Origin: Haloarcula mannanilytica
Lineage (GTDB): Archaea; Halobacteriota; Halobacteria; Halobacteriales; Haloarculaceae
DNA: 64,000 nt
Assembly: GCF_005406125.1 (NCBI RefSeq)
Contig: NZ_BIXZ01000010.1
Location: forward strand, 42,270 to 106,269
Reading direction: 5' to 3'
Numbering within the stretch: the stretch's first letter is position 1; the number at the start of each line of letters is the position of its first letter. Made by a program: the position numbers and the translations under genes. Below are positions 33,600-42,975 of the stretch, in pieces. Under the pieces are notes generated by a model, which worked only from the letters and a program-made list of their open reading frames with translations, was not told where the DNA came from and did not search any database.

Positions 33600-36500
33600 T
33601 GGTCATCACGACCGTTATGTCCTCGATGTCACTCGTAGAGTCCGAGTAGACATCTTTGAGTTGACTAAACGCTTCTGTCTCATTGAAGTCTGTCTCAGTG
33701 ACGATCTTCGTGAAACTCCCATCATACTCACGCAAGGCAGCGACAAATTGCTCACGCCGAGTCGGCCCTTTTGCGCGTTCACGAAGGTCGTCAATGAGTG
33801 TTGGCGCCGTGGCGAAGTCGCCCTTCTTTACGGTTTTCCGTGCTTCTTCAAGCAGGTCTTTCCCTTCCTCGTCGGATATTTCCGGGTCGAGGTCATCGAG
33901 CTGTTTTAGATACTGTTGTTGCTGCTGCTCAATCCCTTGTGCCTGATCTTTGAGTGACTTGAGGTCTGGTTCAATCTCTTCGAGGGTGCTGAGGGCAACC
34001 TGGAATTCGCCACTGTTGAACTGATCTCGGTAATCGTCAAATCGGGATTCAATTGTCTCAAGTTGGTCTTCTAGTTCCGCGTGCGAAGAGTTCTCTGCTG
34101 AAATAGCGTCGATATGGTCTTTCGCGCTGTCCGCTATGTCACGGAGTTGCTTGTATTTCTCAGTACATTTCGACTTGACTCCCAGAAGTTGCTCAACCTC
34201 ATCGTCTATCGTATCTACCCGGTCATCGATGCTCCCAGTTCGTTTCGCAAGCCTCTCATACTGCTCGTTATCAATGAGAGACTCAAGTTCCGTATCCAGT
34301 TCTCCCAACTCGTCATCGTAGTCATCAAGCTGAGACCCAAATGAACCCTCTACATCAGATTTCGAAATTTCCCGTCGAAGATCGTCAATATCGTCCCGAA
34401 CTGAAACTGCGTTACCGATGATCTTCTCTTTGCGGTCAGAGACAGTATCTTCCAGGTCTTCCTCTAGTCCCACTATATCATCAATGAGGGCCCGAACCTC
34501 GTTCAGGTCGTTGTGGGTCGGGTTGAAAACTTCATCAAACTGATCGAGTTGAGTGGTGTAGTCCTCAATTCGGTTCTTGTAGCTATTGATACTCTTGGCG
34601 TCAAGCGAAACCGCTTCTTCGTAGAGCGCCTGCGCCGCATCCAGCCTAGATTGTGCTCGGGACCTAGCTTCATTATACTGGTCCTCAACACTAACTATGT
34701 CGTACGCGTCGTGAATCTCTCCTTCCCGTTCAACTGTCGTGGGCTCAACGTAGTTCTGTCTCTGGAGATGGTCCAGATACCACTGAATCATCGCATTCTC
34801 GTCACCACGTGAACATCCAAGGGCAAAATCCGTAGTGACCTGTGCTTGGATTTCTTCCATAGTTAGCGCCCCTTGCTCATTGAGTCGTCGATAAATCTCG
34901 TACCAAGGAGGCCTATCGTTCTCAATATCTGGGTAAATCAACCGTTGACCAGATTTGGCTACTAGATTCTGATCCTTTAGACCGATCATATGGTCGGATT
35001 TTAGATTATAGCTCTGTATATCTAATTCATCTTGTAAATTCCCGATCGTAAACTCCCGGGCGTCGTTCTTTTCTAAATGATCAATCACATCTCGATGGAC
35101 TTTGTCAGGAAATGGAAGGATGGTCTCAGTGAAGGTCTCTTGTAAGCCACCGATAATGCCGATCTCAGAGATCAATGTATGCCCATCGACCATTCCTTCA
35201 GCTTGAATCTCAGAATCACCGAGCGCCAGTAATCTACCATAAATGAAATTATCACGTTGTTCGGTAGAGAGATTGACCTCTATGATGCGGTCGGTGACAA
35301 ACTGTCGCTCTTCGCTGTCTAGCCCGTTAACATACTTATTCGCCTCCGCGGATTGCTGCTGATTTTGCTTTACCAACGCACCGAAGGTAGCCCCCTGGGA
35401 TTGGTAGGCTTCGACGTAGAGCTTGAGCAATTCTACGGGGATCTCTTGGCCGTTATAGACCCCAACGGCGACAGTTGGCTTTCCTTTTCCTGGCCCTCGA
35501 TCAACATCAATTAAATAAAGAGCGTATTCGTACCGGCCGGAGGCGATGGTGACTGGATCCTTGTGCAGGCTCCCTTTACCCATCGATTGAACCGCCAGCG
35601 CTAGCCCACGTGAAAGGTATCTCTGGTATTTATCTGGGGCATTGGTTGCTTGAAGATCGAGTTTCTGTATTTCCGTACCTTCGTCACCTTTTCCGCGGAA
35701 GAGGAAGTCCTTCGCCTCTTCGCTCAGAACGTAATAGTATCGGCCGTGTCGGTCACGTTTTTCAAGGACGCGGATTTCGCCAGCATCCTCTCCCTCCACA
35801 GTAACCGGACTCATCAGAGCGCCAGGAACGCCGTCTGAGAAGGAGTTCTCTGGAATCGCATCTCCTTCTCCAATGAGGCGCCCCTCCAAACGCTCGAAGT
35901 CATCTCGTGCGTCAGGGTGTGCATCCTCGAGCGCCTTCTTGAGTGTGGTGAGGGCTTCTCCACTTAGGAGATCCTCGTCACGCACAAGAGAGGTGAAATC
36001 TCTAAGAGCGTAAACGATAGCATCGCCATCAATCCTGTCCGCATCTACCTTCGCTGCGTAGTTGAGGGCTTCAGAGTATATCTGAAGGATCGATCGTGGA
36101 TGGCCGCCCGTAACCTCAGTTACAACATCGATAGTGTCCTCCACAATCGGTGAAATATCACTACGGTTGGAAGTTCGGTGTACATCCATCCGGTCAATTA
36201 GCATCTCCTTGACGTCCGATTCAGTAAGATCGCCGAGATAAATGTCGTCTCCTTGGAATCTTTGAACTAACGCATTACCAAGCGAGTCGTCGTCATCCTC
36301 GTATTGGGTAATTGCCATTCGTGCACCTTGAGAGAACCCAAGGAGAATGTGCAGGCCCGAGGTGTTCAATTCGTTAACAAAGTGGAGGAACGAGCGAATA
36401 AACCGTTGCACCTTCTGCTCGTCATTTTCTGCCTCAATATCTTCTGCTTCGTCGATGAAGAGGTAGACTGAGCGGTATCCTAGTTCTTCCCTGGCGTGTG

Positions 36501-36984
36501 TGACGATTTTTCGAAGGTTTGTGGCAACGTTGTCTTGCAGACGTTCATATTGATAGGCCTCGTCGACACTATTGTCCGGTTCAACATCAGGAAGTGCCTC
36601 TACGTAGTCCTGAAGTCTAGGTTCGTCTTCTAGTATCTCCTCAACAATTTTCTCATACAGCCGACGAATACTCAGGCCTAAGTTGCCGACGTATACTGCT
36701 AGTGCTTCGTACGTTTCCCCCTCGACTTCAACGCCTTCTCTTACCTCGTCCCGCAACTCGATGAGATGGTGGGATTTACCTGTCCCATATTCTCCGAAAA
36801 TCAGCCGACGCTTCATAAGGTCGGGCTCACGAATGCCCGATTGGACGAATTCACGCAGGCGATACTCCTGATCATCCCTTCCAACCAAACTATACTGTGC
36901 CGCAATCTCCTCATCCGCGATAGTGGTCGAGAATGGGTCTCGTTCCAACCCTAGTTCGTCGAATTTGCTTGCTGGTTCACTCAT
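33592..36984 (-). CDS. Large AAA ATPase with C-terminal coiled coil (DpdH/BrxC-like role)
   Basis: ATG 36984 is favoured because it overlaps the upstream stop as ATGAGTGA; it removes six residues from the longest frame. Walker A is GEYGTGKS near residues 64-71 and Walker B SVYLFIDEAEDI near 172-183. The middle holds a winged-helix-like domain (EFTIGNLQDELDIQSYNLKS), and residues about 760-1050 are a long charged coiled coil (many EDL/DDL heptads). This is the layout of large defence ATPases such as BrxC and DpdH. It may assemble the complex or gate nuclease activity. The start resembles the second ATPase in this window (47946): a short L...DPF/NPF motif before the P-loop. Confidence 0.7.
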   Translation of the reverse strand: MSEPASKFDELGLERDPFSTTIADEEIAAQYSLVGRDDQEYRLREFVQSGIREPDLMKRRLIFGEYGTGKSHHLIELRDEVREGVEVEGETYEALAVYVGNLGLSIRRLYEKIVEEILEDEPRLQDYVEALPDVEPDNSVDEAYQYERLQDNVATNLRKIVTHAREELGYRSVYLFIDEAEDIEAENDEQKVQRFIRSFLHFVNELNTSGLHILLGFSQGARMAITQYEDDDDSLGNALVQRFQGDDIYLGDLTESDVKEMLIDRMDVHRTSNRSDISPIVEDTIDVVTEVTGGHPRSILQIYSEALNYAAKVDADRIDGDAIVYALRDFTSLVRDEDLLSGEALTTLKKALEDAHPDARDDFERLEGRLIGEGDAIPENSFSDGVPGALMSPVTVEGEDAGEIRVLEKRDRHGRYYYVLSEEAKDFLFRGKGDEGTEIQKLDLQATNAPDKYQRYLSRGLALAVQSMGKGSLHKDPVTIASGRYEYALYLIDVDRGPGKGKPTVAVGVYNGQEIPVELLKLYVEAYQSQGATFGALVKQNQQQSAEANKYVNGLDSEERQFVTDRIIEVNLSTEQRDNFIYGRLLALGDSEIQAEGMVDGHTLISEIGIIGGLQETFTETILPFPDKVHRDVIDHLEKNDAREFTIGNLQDELDIQSYNLKSDHMIGLKDQNLVAKSGQRLIYPDIENDRPPWYEIYRRLNEQGALTMEEIQAQVTTDFALGCSRGDENAMIQWYLDHLQRQNYVEPTTVEREGEIHDAYDIVSVEDQYNEARSRAQSRLDAAQALYEEAVSLDAKSINSYKNRIEDYTTQLDQFDEVFNPTHNDLNEVRALIDDIVGLEEDLEDTVSDRKEKIIGNAVSVRDDIDDLRREISKSDVEGSFGSQLDDYDDELGELDTELESLIDNEQYERLAKRTGSIDDRVDTIDDEVEQLLGVKSKCTEKYKQLRDIADSAKDHIDAISAENSSHAELEDQLETIESRFDDYRDQFNSGEFQVALSTLEEIEPDLKSLKDQAQGIEQQQQQYLKQLDDLDPEISDEEGKDLLEEARKTVKKGDFATAPTLIDDLRERAKGPTRREQFVAALREYDGSFTKIVTETDFNETEAFSQLKDVYSDSTSDIEDITVVMTNE

Positions 36985-37744
36985 GGATTTTGGCTCCTTC
37001 AAGTACGCTTTCGTTGAGAGTCAACTGTTTGTAGCTACCTTCAGAAACGATACCGGCAGTGTGGAGTCTTTTGATGTAGTTGTCGAATGTGCTTCGAGGG
37101 ATACCGTATAATGTTTCTAATCTCTCAAAGAGTTCTGGTTCTCGAATACTACCTCCGTCTCCAATCAAATCAGAATATTCTTCGTAGATAACGTGTGCGA
37201 AGAGGCGAACAGGCCATCTTCCTTGGATGTAGCCATTATCAGCCGGTTCAATAACGTCGGCATCTTCCAGAAGATTGAGGCCCATGTCAATTGTGAATTG
37301 ATTCATCTTGTCATCAATGAACGCTTCAGCATCAAATTCCCGCATTACTTCGTAATCCTTGACCGGGCCTTTTCGGTAGATGAATTTCGAGAGGACGAGC
37401 AGCATCGGGTGTTGGTACATGATATTCGCGAGGATTCGGTCTGCTTGAGACCGCTGATCTCCTGCACCAACGACTTCCTCACCTGAATAAGTTAACACGG
37501 CCCCCTTGTCGTTAAATTCCTCTTCGGATGTTAGTCGATACCCTTCTTCGCTATTTTTTATAATATTTGCATCACGAAGTTGCTCGATAATGTCGTCTGC
37601 TCCTTCTGTAGCGGTTTCATCAGCATCGATTGTTTTCCGTTGTCTCAGTGCGTCTGTAAGCTCCTCCTTGGACATCGGGCCTGATTCTGCGATCAATTGA
37701 ATGCCGGCCCGTAGTTGGAAGAGACGCGCATACTGGAGGGTCAT
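36977..37744 (-). CDS. Winged-helix protein upstream of the large ATPase
   Basis: The 255-residue protein has at least two winged-helix segments: PMSKEELTDALRQRKTIDAD near the N-terminus and LYGIPRSTFDNYIKRLHTAG near the C-terminus. Overlap with the ATPase gene (ATGAGTGA) suggests a fixed complex. BREX- and Dpd-type systems also place a small wHTH protein beside the large ATPase (for example DpdG beside DpdH), which is the comparison I would test first. Confidence 0.65.
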   Translation of the reverse strand: MTLQYARLFQLRAGIQLIAESGPMSKEELTDALRQRKTIDADETATEGADDIIEQLRDANIIKNSEEGYRLTSEEEFNDKGAVLTYSGEEVVGAGDQRSQADRILANIMYQHPMLLVLSKFIYRKGPVKDYEVMREFDAEAFIDDKMNQFTIDMGLNLLEDADVIEPADNGYIQGRWPVRLFAHVIYEEYSDLIGDGGSIREPELFERLETLYGIPRSTFDNYIKRLHTAGIVSEGSYKQLTLNESVLEGAKIHE

Positions 37745-37795
37745 TCGAATAAGATATTGTTGGTCTCGCTCATAAGTAGATAAAGGCTTCCCTGA

Positions 37796-38950
37796 CTACT
37801 CCCACGTTTTCCCCTGTCTCTGGAAATAATGAAATGTTGACTTCTCGTTCTTTTTGCTGATAACACCTGTATTGGCCAATCGTTCTAGAACTGCCTTGAC
37901 TTCTGATTTATCCGTTCCCAATTGAATATCTCGTGGGAGTTCTTCGTATATCTCGGCAGGAGTTCGATGTTTCTCTGAGAGGATTAATTGGATTTCATCT
38001 CGAAGATTAATCTCTGTGTCCTCTGTCGAATCGTCGATGTCCTTAGTAGGTTCATCGGGATGAAGCGATCGGGCTATTTGCTCTACCCAATCGCTGATTT
38101 CGTTGTGAAGGACATAGTCACCAGACTGGTCTACATACCACTCAAAATCAGCGAAATCAATACTCATTACTTGATAAGTAGCTATTCCAGCTTGGTTCTG
38201 TTCGATACGACCTATGAATTCTTCACCGACTTCCTGGATATGATCTGACGTTCCACGAAACATACGGTAGACCCCCTCAACCTGCCTAAACCGACGAGAA
38301 ACACGTTCATAGTGATCATCGTCTTCAATATATGGTAGCGGAAGTAATGATGTATCGACATATGCGCGGTCAAACTCAGTCAAGTATTCGAACACTTCCT
38401 CCGGGTCAATATTCCAGTATTCACCGATAACGAAGGCGTAGTCTTCATCCAGTTCAGTGACTTTTCCACCAGGGATATGTTCGGCAATATGAGGGAGCGT
38501 ATCGACATACTCGTCCAGTCCCAATAGAGAAAACATCAACGTTGGATCTACTACACGAGCGAAGAATGGGATTGTTTGAAGCGTATAATAGAGTGACCTT
38601 CCGTCACTGTCGACACCGCGTATCACACCGTGCCGTTCCTCAAGAAGGTTCAGTTTGAAATTCTCGTTCGTAAAGTCGTCTGACCCGCGTCGGCGATACT
38701 TATGTAGTATACGTCGAACGTCCGCGGGTTGTACGCTAAAGTGGTTTGCTAATTCTTCGATAGTGTATTGACCCTGCTCCAGTTGATCCAACACTAATTG
38801 GTCGAGAGAGCGTTCAAATATTCGAACAGCAGGGTTTCCCTTTGGCAGTTCATTTAGAAGTTGGTCAGTAGTCGCAACGCGCTTATTATGGACCAAGCGT
38901 CGTTGTTTGGTTTGTGAGAGGGAGTAGAAATCGACATCGTCAGCATACAT
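37796..38950 (-). CDS. wHTH protein, first gene of the restriction operon
   Basis: ATG 38950 is preferred over TTG 38962 because a box (complement of CAGATATTTC, about 38971-38980) lies 25-30 bases upstream, giving a leaderless start MYADDVDFYSLSQTKQRRLV. Segments YTIEELANHFSVQPADVRRI and HRTPAEIYEELPRDIQLGTD look like DNA-binding helices. The centre (YYTLQTIPFFARVVDPTLMF) is shared with the gene at the opposite end of the operon. Function unknown; regulatory or target-recognition role likely. Confidence 0.65.
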   Translation of the reverse strand: MYADDVDFYSLSQTKQRRLVHNKRVATTDQLLNELPKGNPAVRIFERSLDQLVLDQLEQGQYTIEELANHFSVQPADVRRILHKYRRRGSDDFTNENFKLNLLEERHGVIRGVDSDGRSLYYTLQTIPFFARVVDPTLMFSLLGLDEYVDTLPHIAEHIPGGKVTELDEDYAFVIGEYWNIDPEEVFEYLTEFDRAYVDTSLLPLPYIEDDDHYERVSRRFRQVEGVYRMFRGTSDHIQEVGEEFIGRIEQNQAGIATYQVMSIDFADFEWYVDQSGDYVLHNEISDWVEQIARSLHPDEPTKDIDDSTEDTEINLRDEIQLILSEKHRTPAEIYEELPRDIQLGTDKSEVKAVLERLANTGVISKKNEKSTFHYFQRQGKTWE

Positions 38951-38992
38951 ATTGATAGCCAACTCTCGGTGACAGATATTTCTGTTCCTGTC

Positions 38993-39268
38993 TTACTCGC
39001 ACCAACAGTGAACTGGACCGGTGTTTTGCTCCTCGCCCTGTGATTCGATTTCGCAAACGAAAAACTCACCTTCCGGATACATGATGAACCGATCTTCATC
39101 GATGTTCTGAACGGAAGCCACATCCTCAATCTCCCACTCAGCGCCCTCATTGCCGTCCCACGTGTAGTAGTCGTCTTCACCATCTACTGCGAAGTCGAGT
39201 ACACCGGTTCCGCTACCGATGATGTGCTGAACCTGACTTAGTCGGGTTGATTGTGTGATTCTGCCCAT
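38993..39268 (-). CDS. Small acidic hypothetical protein, 91 aa
   Basis: The product is rich in Asp, Glu and Trp (TGVLDFAVDGEDDYYTWDGN, then FIMYPEGEFFVCEIESQG) and ends CWCE, typical of a soluble haloarchaeal protein. It lies 43 bases upstream of the restriction operon in the same orientation. No family recognised. No clear TATA box, so the start is uncertain. Confidence 0.5.
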   Translation of the reverse strand: MGRITQSTRLSQVQHIIGSGTGVLDFAVDGEDDYYTWDGNEGAEWEIEDVASVQNIDEDRFIMYPEGEFFVCEIESQGEEQNTGPVHCWCE

Positions 39269-39584
39269 GAGTCAATTTCATTCGGCTACGGTAATCAATG
39301 TCCGCCACTTCAGAGGAAGGGGAGTAGTGCCAACGATGGAACTGGCATTTTCACCGCCGCGCATCCCACTACGCGGCGCTTTGTCGTCCGATTAGACGAA
39401 TGAGTGAAACCACCATAGGTATTCACAAACTAGAACTGTTGGATGATTATTAGATTACTTTCTGCATCGGGCACCCTGGGATCGGTGTCTCCCGCACCGG
39501 TCCTACTCTCCGTGAGCCACACCCGCGTCGAGAAGAATTTGCGCCAGAACCGCCCTATTCGAGGATAAATCGGTTCAGCGGCGT
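39269..39584. other. Gene-free stretch with a GC hairpin
   Basis: About 315 bases between the small gene and queC. It holds GCCGCG (39356-39361) and CGCGGC (39372-39377), a perfect six-base-pair stem with a ten-base loop, and otherwise nothing that looks coding. It separates the GC-rich preQ0 genes from the lower-GC restriction operon. Confidence 0.4.
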
Positions 39585-40280
39585 CTATAATTCGGTATAA
39601 TCGGGGCGCTCGGCGTATTCGATTGGATCGCGCTCGCCGAGATTTTGGAACGCCTGGAGACGGAACGCACACGCGTCACACGTGCCACACGCTGGTGCTT
39701 CTTCCCGGTAGCAGCTCCAGGTGTGTTCATAGGGGACGTCGAGTTCGAGACCGCGTTCGGCGATGTCTGTTTTCGACAACTCGACGAACGGCGCTTCGAC
39801 GCTGATCTCCGTCTCCGGTTTCGTGCCGACGTCGACGACCTGCTGGAACGCCTCGAAGAACTCCGGTCGGCAGTCCGGATACCCCGAGAAGTCCTCGCTG
39901 TGCGCACCGATAAACACGGCCTCACAATCGTTGGCTTCTGCATACGACGTCGCCATCGACAGCAGGTTCGCGTTCCGGAACGGTACGTAGGAGCTCGGAA
40001 TCTCGTCACTCTCCAAGTCTGCCTCCTCGACGTCCATCTCGTCGTCAGTGAGACTCGACGCACCGATCTTCGAGAGGTGGTCCGTCGTCAAGTGGAGGAA
40101 GTCTGCGGCGTCGAAGGCCTCGGCCTGGGCCTGCGCACATTCGTACTCCTTACTCTCGGTCTGCTGGCCGTAGGACGTGTGCAGCATGTACAACTCGTAG
40201 CCAGCATCCTGCGCGACAGCCGCTGCGGTCGCACTATCCATTCCCCCAGACGCCAGGATTACCGCTCGTTGCTCGCTCAT
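39585..40280 (-). CDS. queC: 7-cyano-7-deazaguanine (preQ0) synthase QueC
   Basis: The 231-residue protein has the PP-loop ASGGMDSA (10-17), which adenylates 7-carboxy-7-deazaguanine before it is converted to the nitrile preQ0. The zinc site is complete: C190, C198, C201 and C204 in CYREEAPACGTCDAC. HTSYGQ and the PFRNANLLS motif are also present. Its start overlaps the end of folE by four bases. In this setting it should supply preQ0 for the neighbouring transglycosylases, in addition to any chromosomal copy used for archaeosine in tRNA. Confidence 0.92.
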   Translation of the reverse strand: MSEQRAVILASGGMDSATAAAVAQDAGYELYMLHTSYGQQTESKEYECAQAQAEAFDAADFLHLTTDHLSKIGASSLTDDEMDVEEADLESDEIPSSYVPFRNANLLSMATSYAEANDCEAVFIGAHSEDFSGYPDCRPEFFEAFQQVVDVGTKPETEISVEAPFVELSKTDIAERGLELDVPYEHTWSCYREEAPACGTCDACAFRLQAFQNLGERDPIEYAERPDYTEL

Positions 40281-40885
40281 ACCTGACCCTCCGTACGGTT
40301 GACCGCTGCTTGGAACCGCTCACGTTCTGCCTCAGTCGGTTCTCCGGCAGTTGCCCTGGTGGTGGTCGTGCTTCTCGTCTCGACGCCGCGCATCGCCTCA
40401 CAGAGGTGCGTTGCGTTCATTTCGACAAAGACGGTAGCTGCGTCTAGTTCCTCTTTGAGTCCCGACGCGATGTCGTTCGTCAGCTGTTCCTGCATTGTGA
40501 GTTTTCGTGACTGCCAGCGGACGTACCGAGTCAGCTTCGAGAGCCCTACCACCTCGTCTGTCGGCCGATACGCCAAATGAACTGTTCCAAAGAACGGCAA
40601 CAAGTGGTGCTCACACAGCGAATACACGGGAATTGCGGTTTTGACAACGAGATCGGTCGTCTCGGCGTCGAAGGTCCGCATCGTCGGCTTCGCGGCCTCC
40701 CGTTGGCCTTCGGTGAGTGTCGCGAAGGCGTCCGGTACGCGGCGCTGCCAGGTCTCAGTCAGTGCGTTACTGTCCGGATCCTCGCCGACGGCCTCTAACA
40801 GGAGGCGAACGCCCCGCTGTGCCTTCTCGTAGTCGATGTCTGATTCTACCTCGCCAGTCGCGAATTGAGAGTGCGTCCTCGTCAT
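40277..40885 (-). CDS. folE: GTP cyclohydrolase I, FolE (type IA)
   Basis: The 202-residue protein contains YSLCEHHLLPFFGTVHLAYR (89-108) with the zinc ligand C91 and catalytic histidines, VVGLSKLTRYVRWQSRKLTM, and ATHLCEAMRGVETRSTTTTR with the second zinc cysteine. It makes dihydroneopterin triphosphate from GTP, the first step to preQ0. This is the bacterial-type enzyme; archaea generally use MptA/FolE2 (type IB), so the gene is probably of foreign origin and came with the DNA-modification island. Order queD-queE-folE-queC on one strand. Confidence 0.92.
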   Translation of the reverse strand: MTRTHSQFATGEVESDIDYEKAQRGVRLLLEAVGEDPDSNALTETWQRRVPDAFATLTEGQREAAKPTMRTFDAETTDLVVKTAIPVYSLCEHHLLPFFGTVHLAYRPTDEVVGLSKLTRYVRWQSRKLTMQEQLTNDIASGLKEELDAATVFVEMNATHLCEAMRGVETRSTTTTRATAGEPTEAERERFQAAVNRTEGQV

Positions 40886-40886
40886 G

Positions 40887-41660
40887 TTACGTTTCGGGGG
40901 CGTCGTTCCAGAGGTCTACGTGCAATCGGGGCGTGTACCGGTAGCCGTACTCCATCGCGAGTTCAGCTACCTCATTCCGGCGGGCATCGAGTTCGTCTCG
41001 AGTCGTCCCCTCGGGCATCAGCAGCACGTCGGAATCCGGGATACGACTCGCCGCCACCGATCGGACGTCGGCGAGGAGGGATTCGATCTCGGGCAGGTCG
41101 TCGGGGCCAGTGACGACAAACTTGAGTTGTACGTTGTAGTTGTCGACGAGCGCGCCGAGTGCATCGAGGTCGATACGTCGTTCTTCGTGCCGGTCTGCCC
41201 ACTCACCATCGCCCTTGGGGTCTCTCTCAGGGGTAGGTGTACTGGAGGCGAGTTTCGGACTGATGCTCGCCAGATCGATGGGGGCGTCGCGGTGGATCGT
41301 GCCGTTTGTTTCAACGGTGGTGTGGTAGCCGAGATCGTCGAGTTGCTGGAGGAGCGTGACCGCGTCATCGTGGATAAGCGGTTCACCACCAGTTAGGACG
41401 ACGTGGTCGGCATCGTCGTGTGACTGGACTTCCTCGACGATGTCGTCGACGCTCATTGTGGCGTGGGTTGGCTCCCAGGAGGTGTGGTAGGAGTCACAGA
41501 ACCAACATCGGAGATTACATCCGCTGGTGCGGACGAACACCGAAGGCGTCCCGGTGAACTTCCCTTCGCCCTGGAGCGAGTAGAAGAGCTCGTTGACCGG
41601 CAGTGCTGCGCCATCGACATCGTCCGCTGGCTGCTCATCAGCTGTCGAACTGACTGGCAT
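40887..41660 (-). CDS. queE: 7-carboxy-7-deazaguanine synthase QueE
   Basis: The 257-residue radical SAM enzyme carries GCNLRCWFCDSYHT with C48, C52 and C55 for the 4Fe-4S cluster, FYSLQGEGKFTGTPSVFVR just before it, and VVLTGGEPL. It turns 6-carboxytetrahydropterin into 7-carboxy-7-deazaguanine. The acidic N-terminal 20 residues are typical of halophiles. Its start overlaps the stop of queD by one base, and it ends one base before folE, so the four genes form one transcription unit. Confidence 0.93.
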   Translation of the reverse strand: MPVSSTADEQPADDVDGAALPVNELFYSLQGEGKFTGTPSVFVRTSGCNLRCWFCDSYHTSWEPTHATMSVDDIVEEVQSHDDADHVVLTGGEPLIHDDAVTLLQQLDDLGYHTTVETNGTIHRDAPIDLASISPKLASSTPTPERDPKGDGEWADRHEERRIDLDALGALVDNYNVQLKFVVTGPDDLPEIESLLADVRSVAASRIPDSDVLLMPEGTTRDELDARRNEVAELAMEYGYRYTPRLHVDLWNDAPET

Positions 41661-42115
41661 CAGTGTGTCGCCCCCGCACAGAGCTCCGATGTCTCCCGCA
41701 CCGCTACTGAGATGTCTGAGACTGACTCTGGAAGTGTCTCGAGGAGTTTTCGTTCCAAGACGAGCCCCATTACTTCCGCGGTCGGTGGGTGTTCGAGAAC
41801 GACGAGTGAATCACCGTCGCCGCTCTGCTCGAAGGCGTCGATGAGGGGGTCGTCCTTTTCGAGGAGGAAGCGGTGGTCCCAGTCATCTATTACTGAGGTA
41901 ATATCTCCTTTGTCTACGACCCAGCCATCTTGGGTGAGAGAACCAGTGACCTCCACCGAGATTTCGTAGTTGTGTCCATGTGGACGACTACATTTCCCAT
42001 CGTGGTGGAGGAGGCGGTGCCCGGTGCTGATTCGGATCGGATTGTCCTTTCCTATGAATAGTGTCCTCTCACCAGACTCGGAAAGGTCGGAGACCGATTC
42101 TTGTTCAAGATGCAC
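41660..42115 (-). CDS. queD: 6-carboxy-5,6,7,8-tetrahydropterin synthase QueD
   Basis: The 151-residue protein has H33 and the block GKCSRPHGHNY (C42 nucleophile; H46 and H48 zinc ligands) and a C-terminal HPPTAE glutamate. It converts dihydroneopterin triphosphate to 6-carboxytetrahydropterin. It starts at GTG 42115 about 30 bases after a box A (complement of TAAGTATTATC, about 42143-42153), and is first in the queD-queE-folE-queC unit. That promoter is back to back with the one for the gene at 42224. Confidence 0.9.
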   Translation of the reverse strand: MHLEQESVSDLSESGERTLFIGKDNPIRISTGHRLLHHDGKCSRPHGHNYEISVEVTGSLTQDGWVVDKGDITSVIDDWDHRFLLEKDDPLIDAFEQSGDGDSLVVLEHPPTAEVMGLVLERKLLETLPESVSDISVAVRETSELCAGATH

Positions 42116-42223
42116 ACCAAGAGGTTCTCTCAGTATTCACTAAGTATTATCGGTAGCATACTCACTATGTCCCTAATCACGTGAGGAAATTATATTGCGG
42201 TTGGTAAATTAGAGCCAATAGTT

Positions 42224-42895
42224 GTGGAAACGTCGTCAGCCAGGCACCTAGAGACGGTTCAGCCGGATTGGGACGACCTTCCGCTAGCTTGCGAGTTGCT
42301 TGAGTTGCGACGGCGTGAGCCGAATGCCGATCTGCGGACATTAGCTTTCAACAGAGGTGTCGTGGGGTCAAGAAAAGTTCAGCACGTGACTCAACTCTTG
42401 GAACTGCTTGACCTTCTGGATGAGGGCGAACTAACTGAAAGAGGGCGATGGCTTACTGAAGCGTATGAACCTGCACTGCAACAGAGTCATTCTGGAGCAA
42501 AGTTAGGCATCGGAGTGAAAGATTCGCTATCGTGTACCGAACAGGCCCTTCTCTGGATGGTTATTTTTTATGAGCACCGTTTGCCAATGCTGGCAGTTCT
42601 CCATCAGCTCACAGTTGAAACCGTTCCGACAACTCAAGACACACCAGCGGCACAGAGGTTCGGTGAGCGAATCGACCATCTCTACCCCGATGTCGATAGT
42701 GACAGTTCGTGGGTACCACGTGCTAAAGTACACTACAAGTGGTTAGTCCACCTGGAACTCGCGAAGATTCGGTCAAGTAGTTACGTTCTGACCGAGATCG
42801 GCGACGGTGTTTTTGAGCAAGATGAGGCAGAGTATCCTGACCAATGGGATTCGATACAGATCCATACTGGCCCTACACTATCTGACTTCGGTTAG
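42224..42895 (+). CDS. Winged-helix-like hypothetical protein
   Basis: GTG 42224 lies about 28 bases after AAATTATATTG, consistent with a leaderless mRNA. The 223-residue protein has helices like DLRTLAFNRGVVGSRKVQHV followed by LDLLDEGELTERGRWLTEAY, a typical wHTH ending. No enzyme motif. It is divergent from the preQ0 operon and 80 bases upstream of the large TGT-like gene; probably a regulator or DNA-binding part of the modification module. Confidence 0.55.
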   Translation: METSSARHLETVQPDWDDLPLACELLELRRREPNADLRTLAFNRGVVGSRKVQHVTQLLELLDLLDEGELTERGRWLTEAYEPALQQSHSGAKLGIGVKDSLSCTEQALLWMVIFYEHRLPMLAVLHQLTVETVPTTQDTPAAQRFGERIDHLYPDVDSDSSWVPRAKVHYKWLVHLELAKIRSSSYVLTEIGDGVFEQDEAEYPDQWDSIQIHTGPTLSDFG

Positions 42896-42975
42896 TTAGT
42901 GCCAGTTACAGAGTGAGGGACTTCAAACGGATTTATAGGATGCCCTCCCATCGCTACTACTGGTGACTATCTAAC

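Noticed and set aside
39645..40286. Plus-strand frame opposite queC
   Set aside because: queC has all motifs; the opposite frame is Arg-rich shadow.
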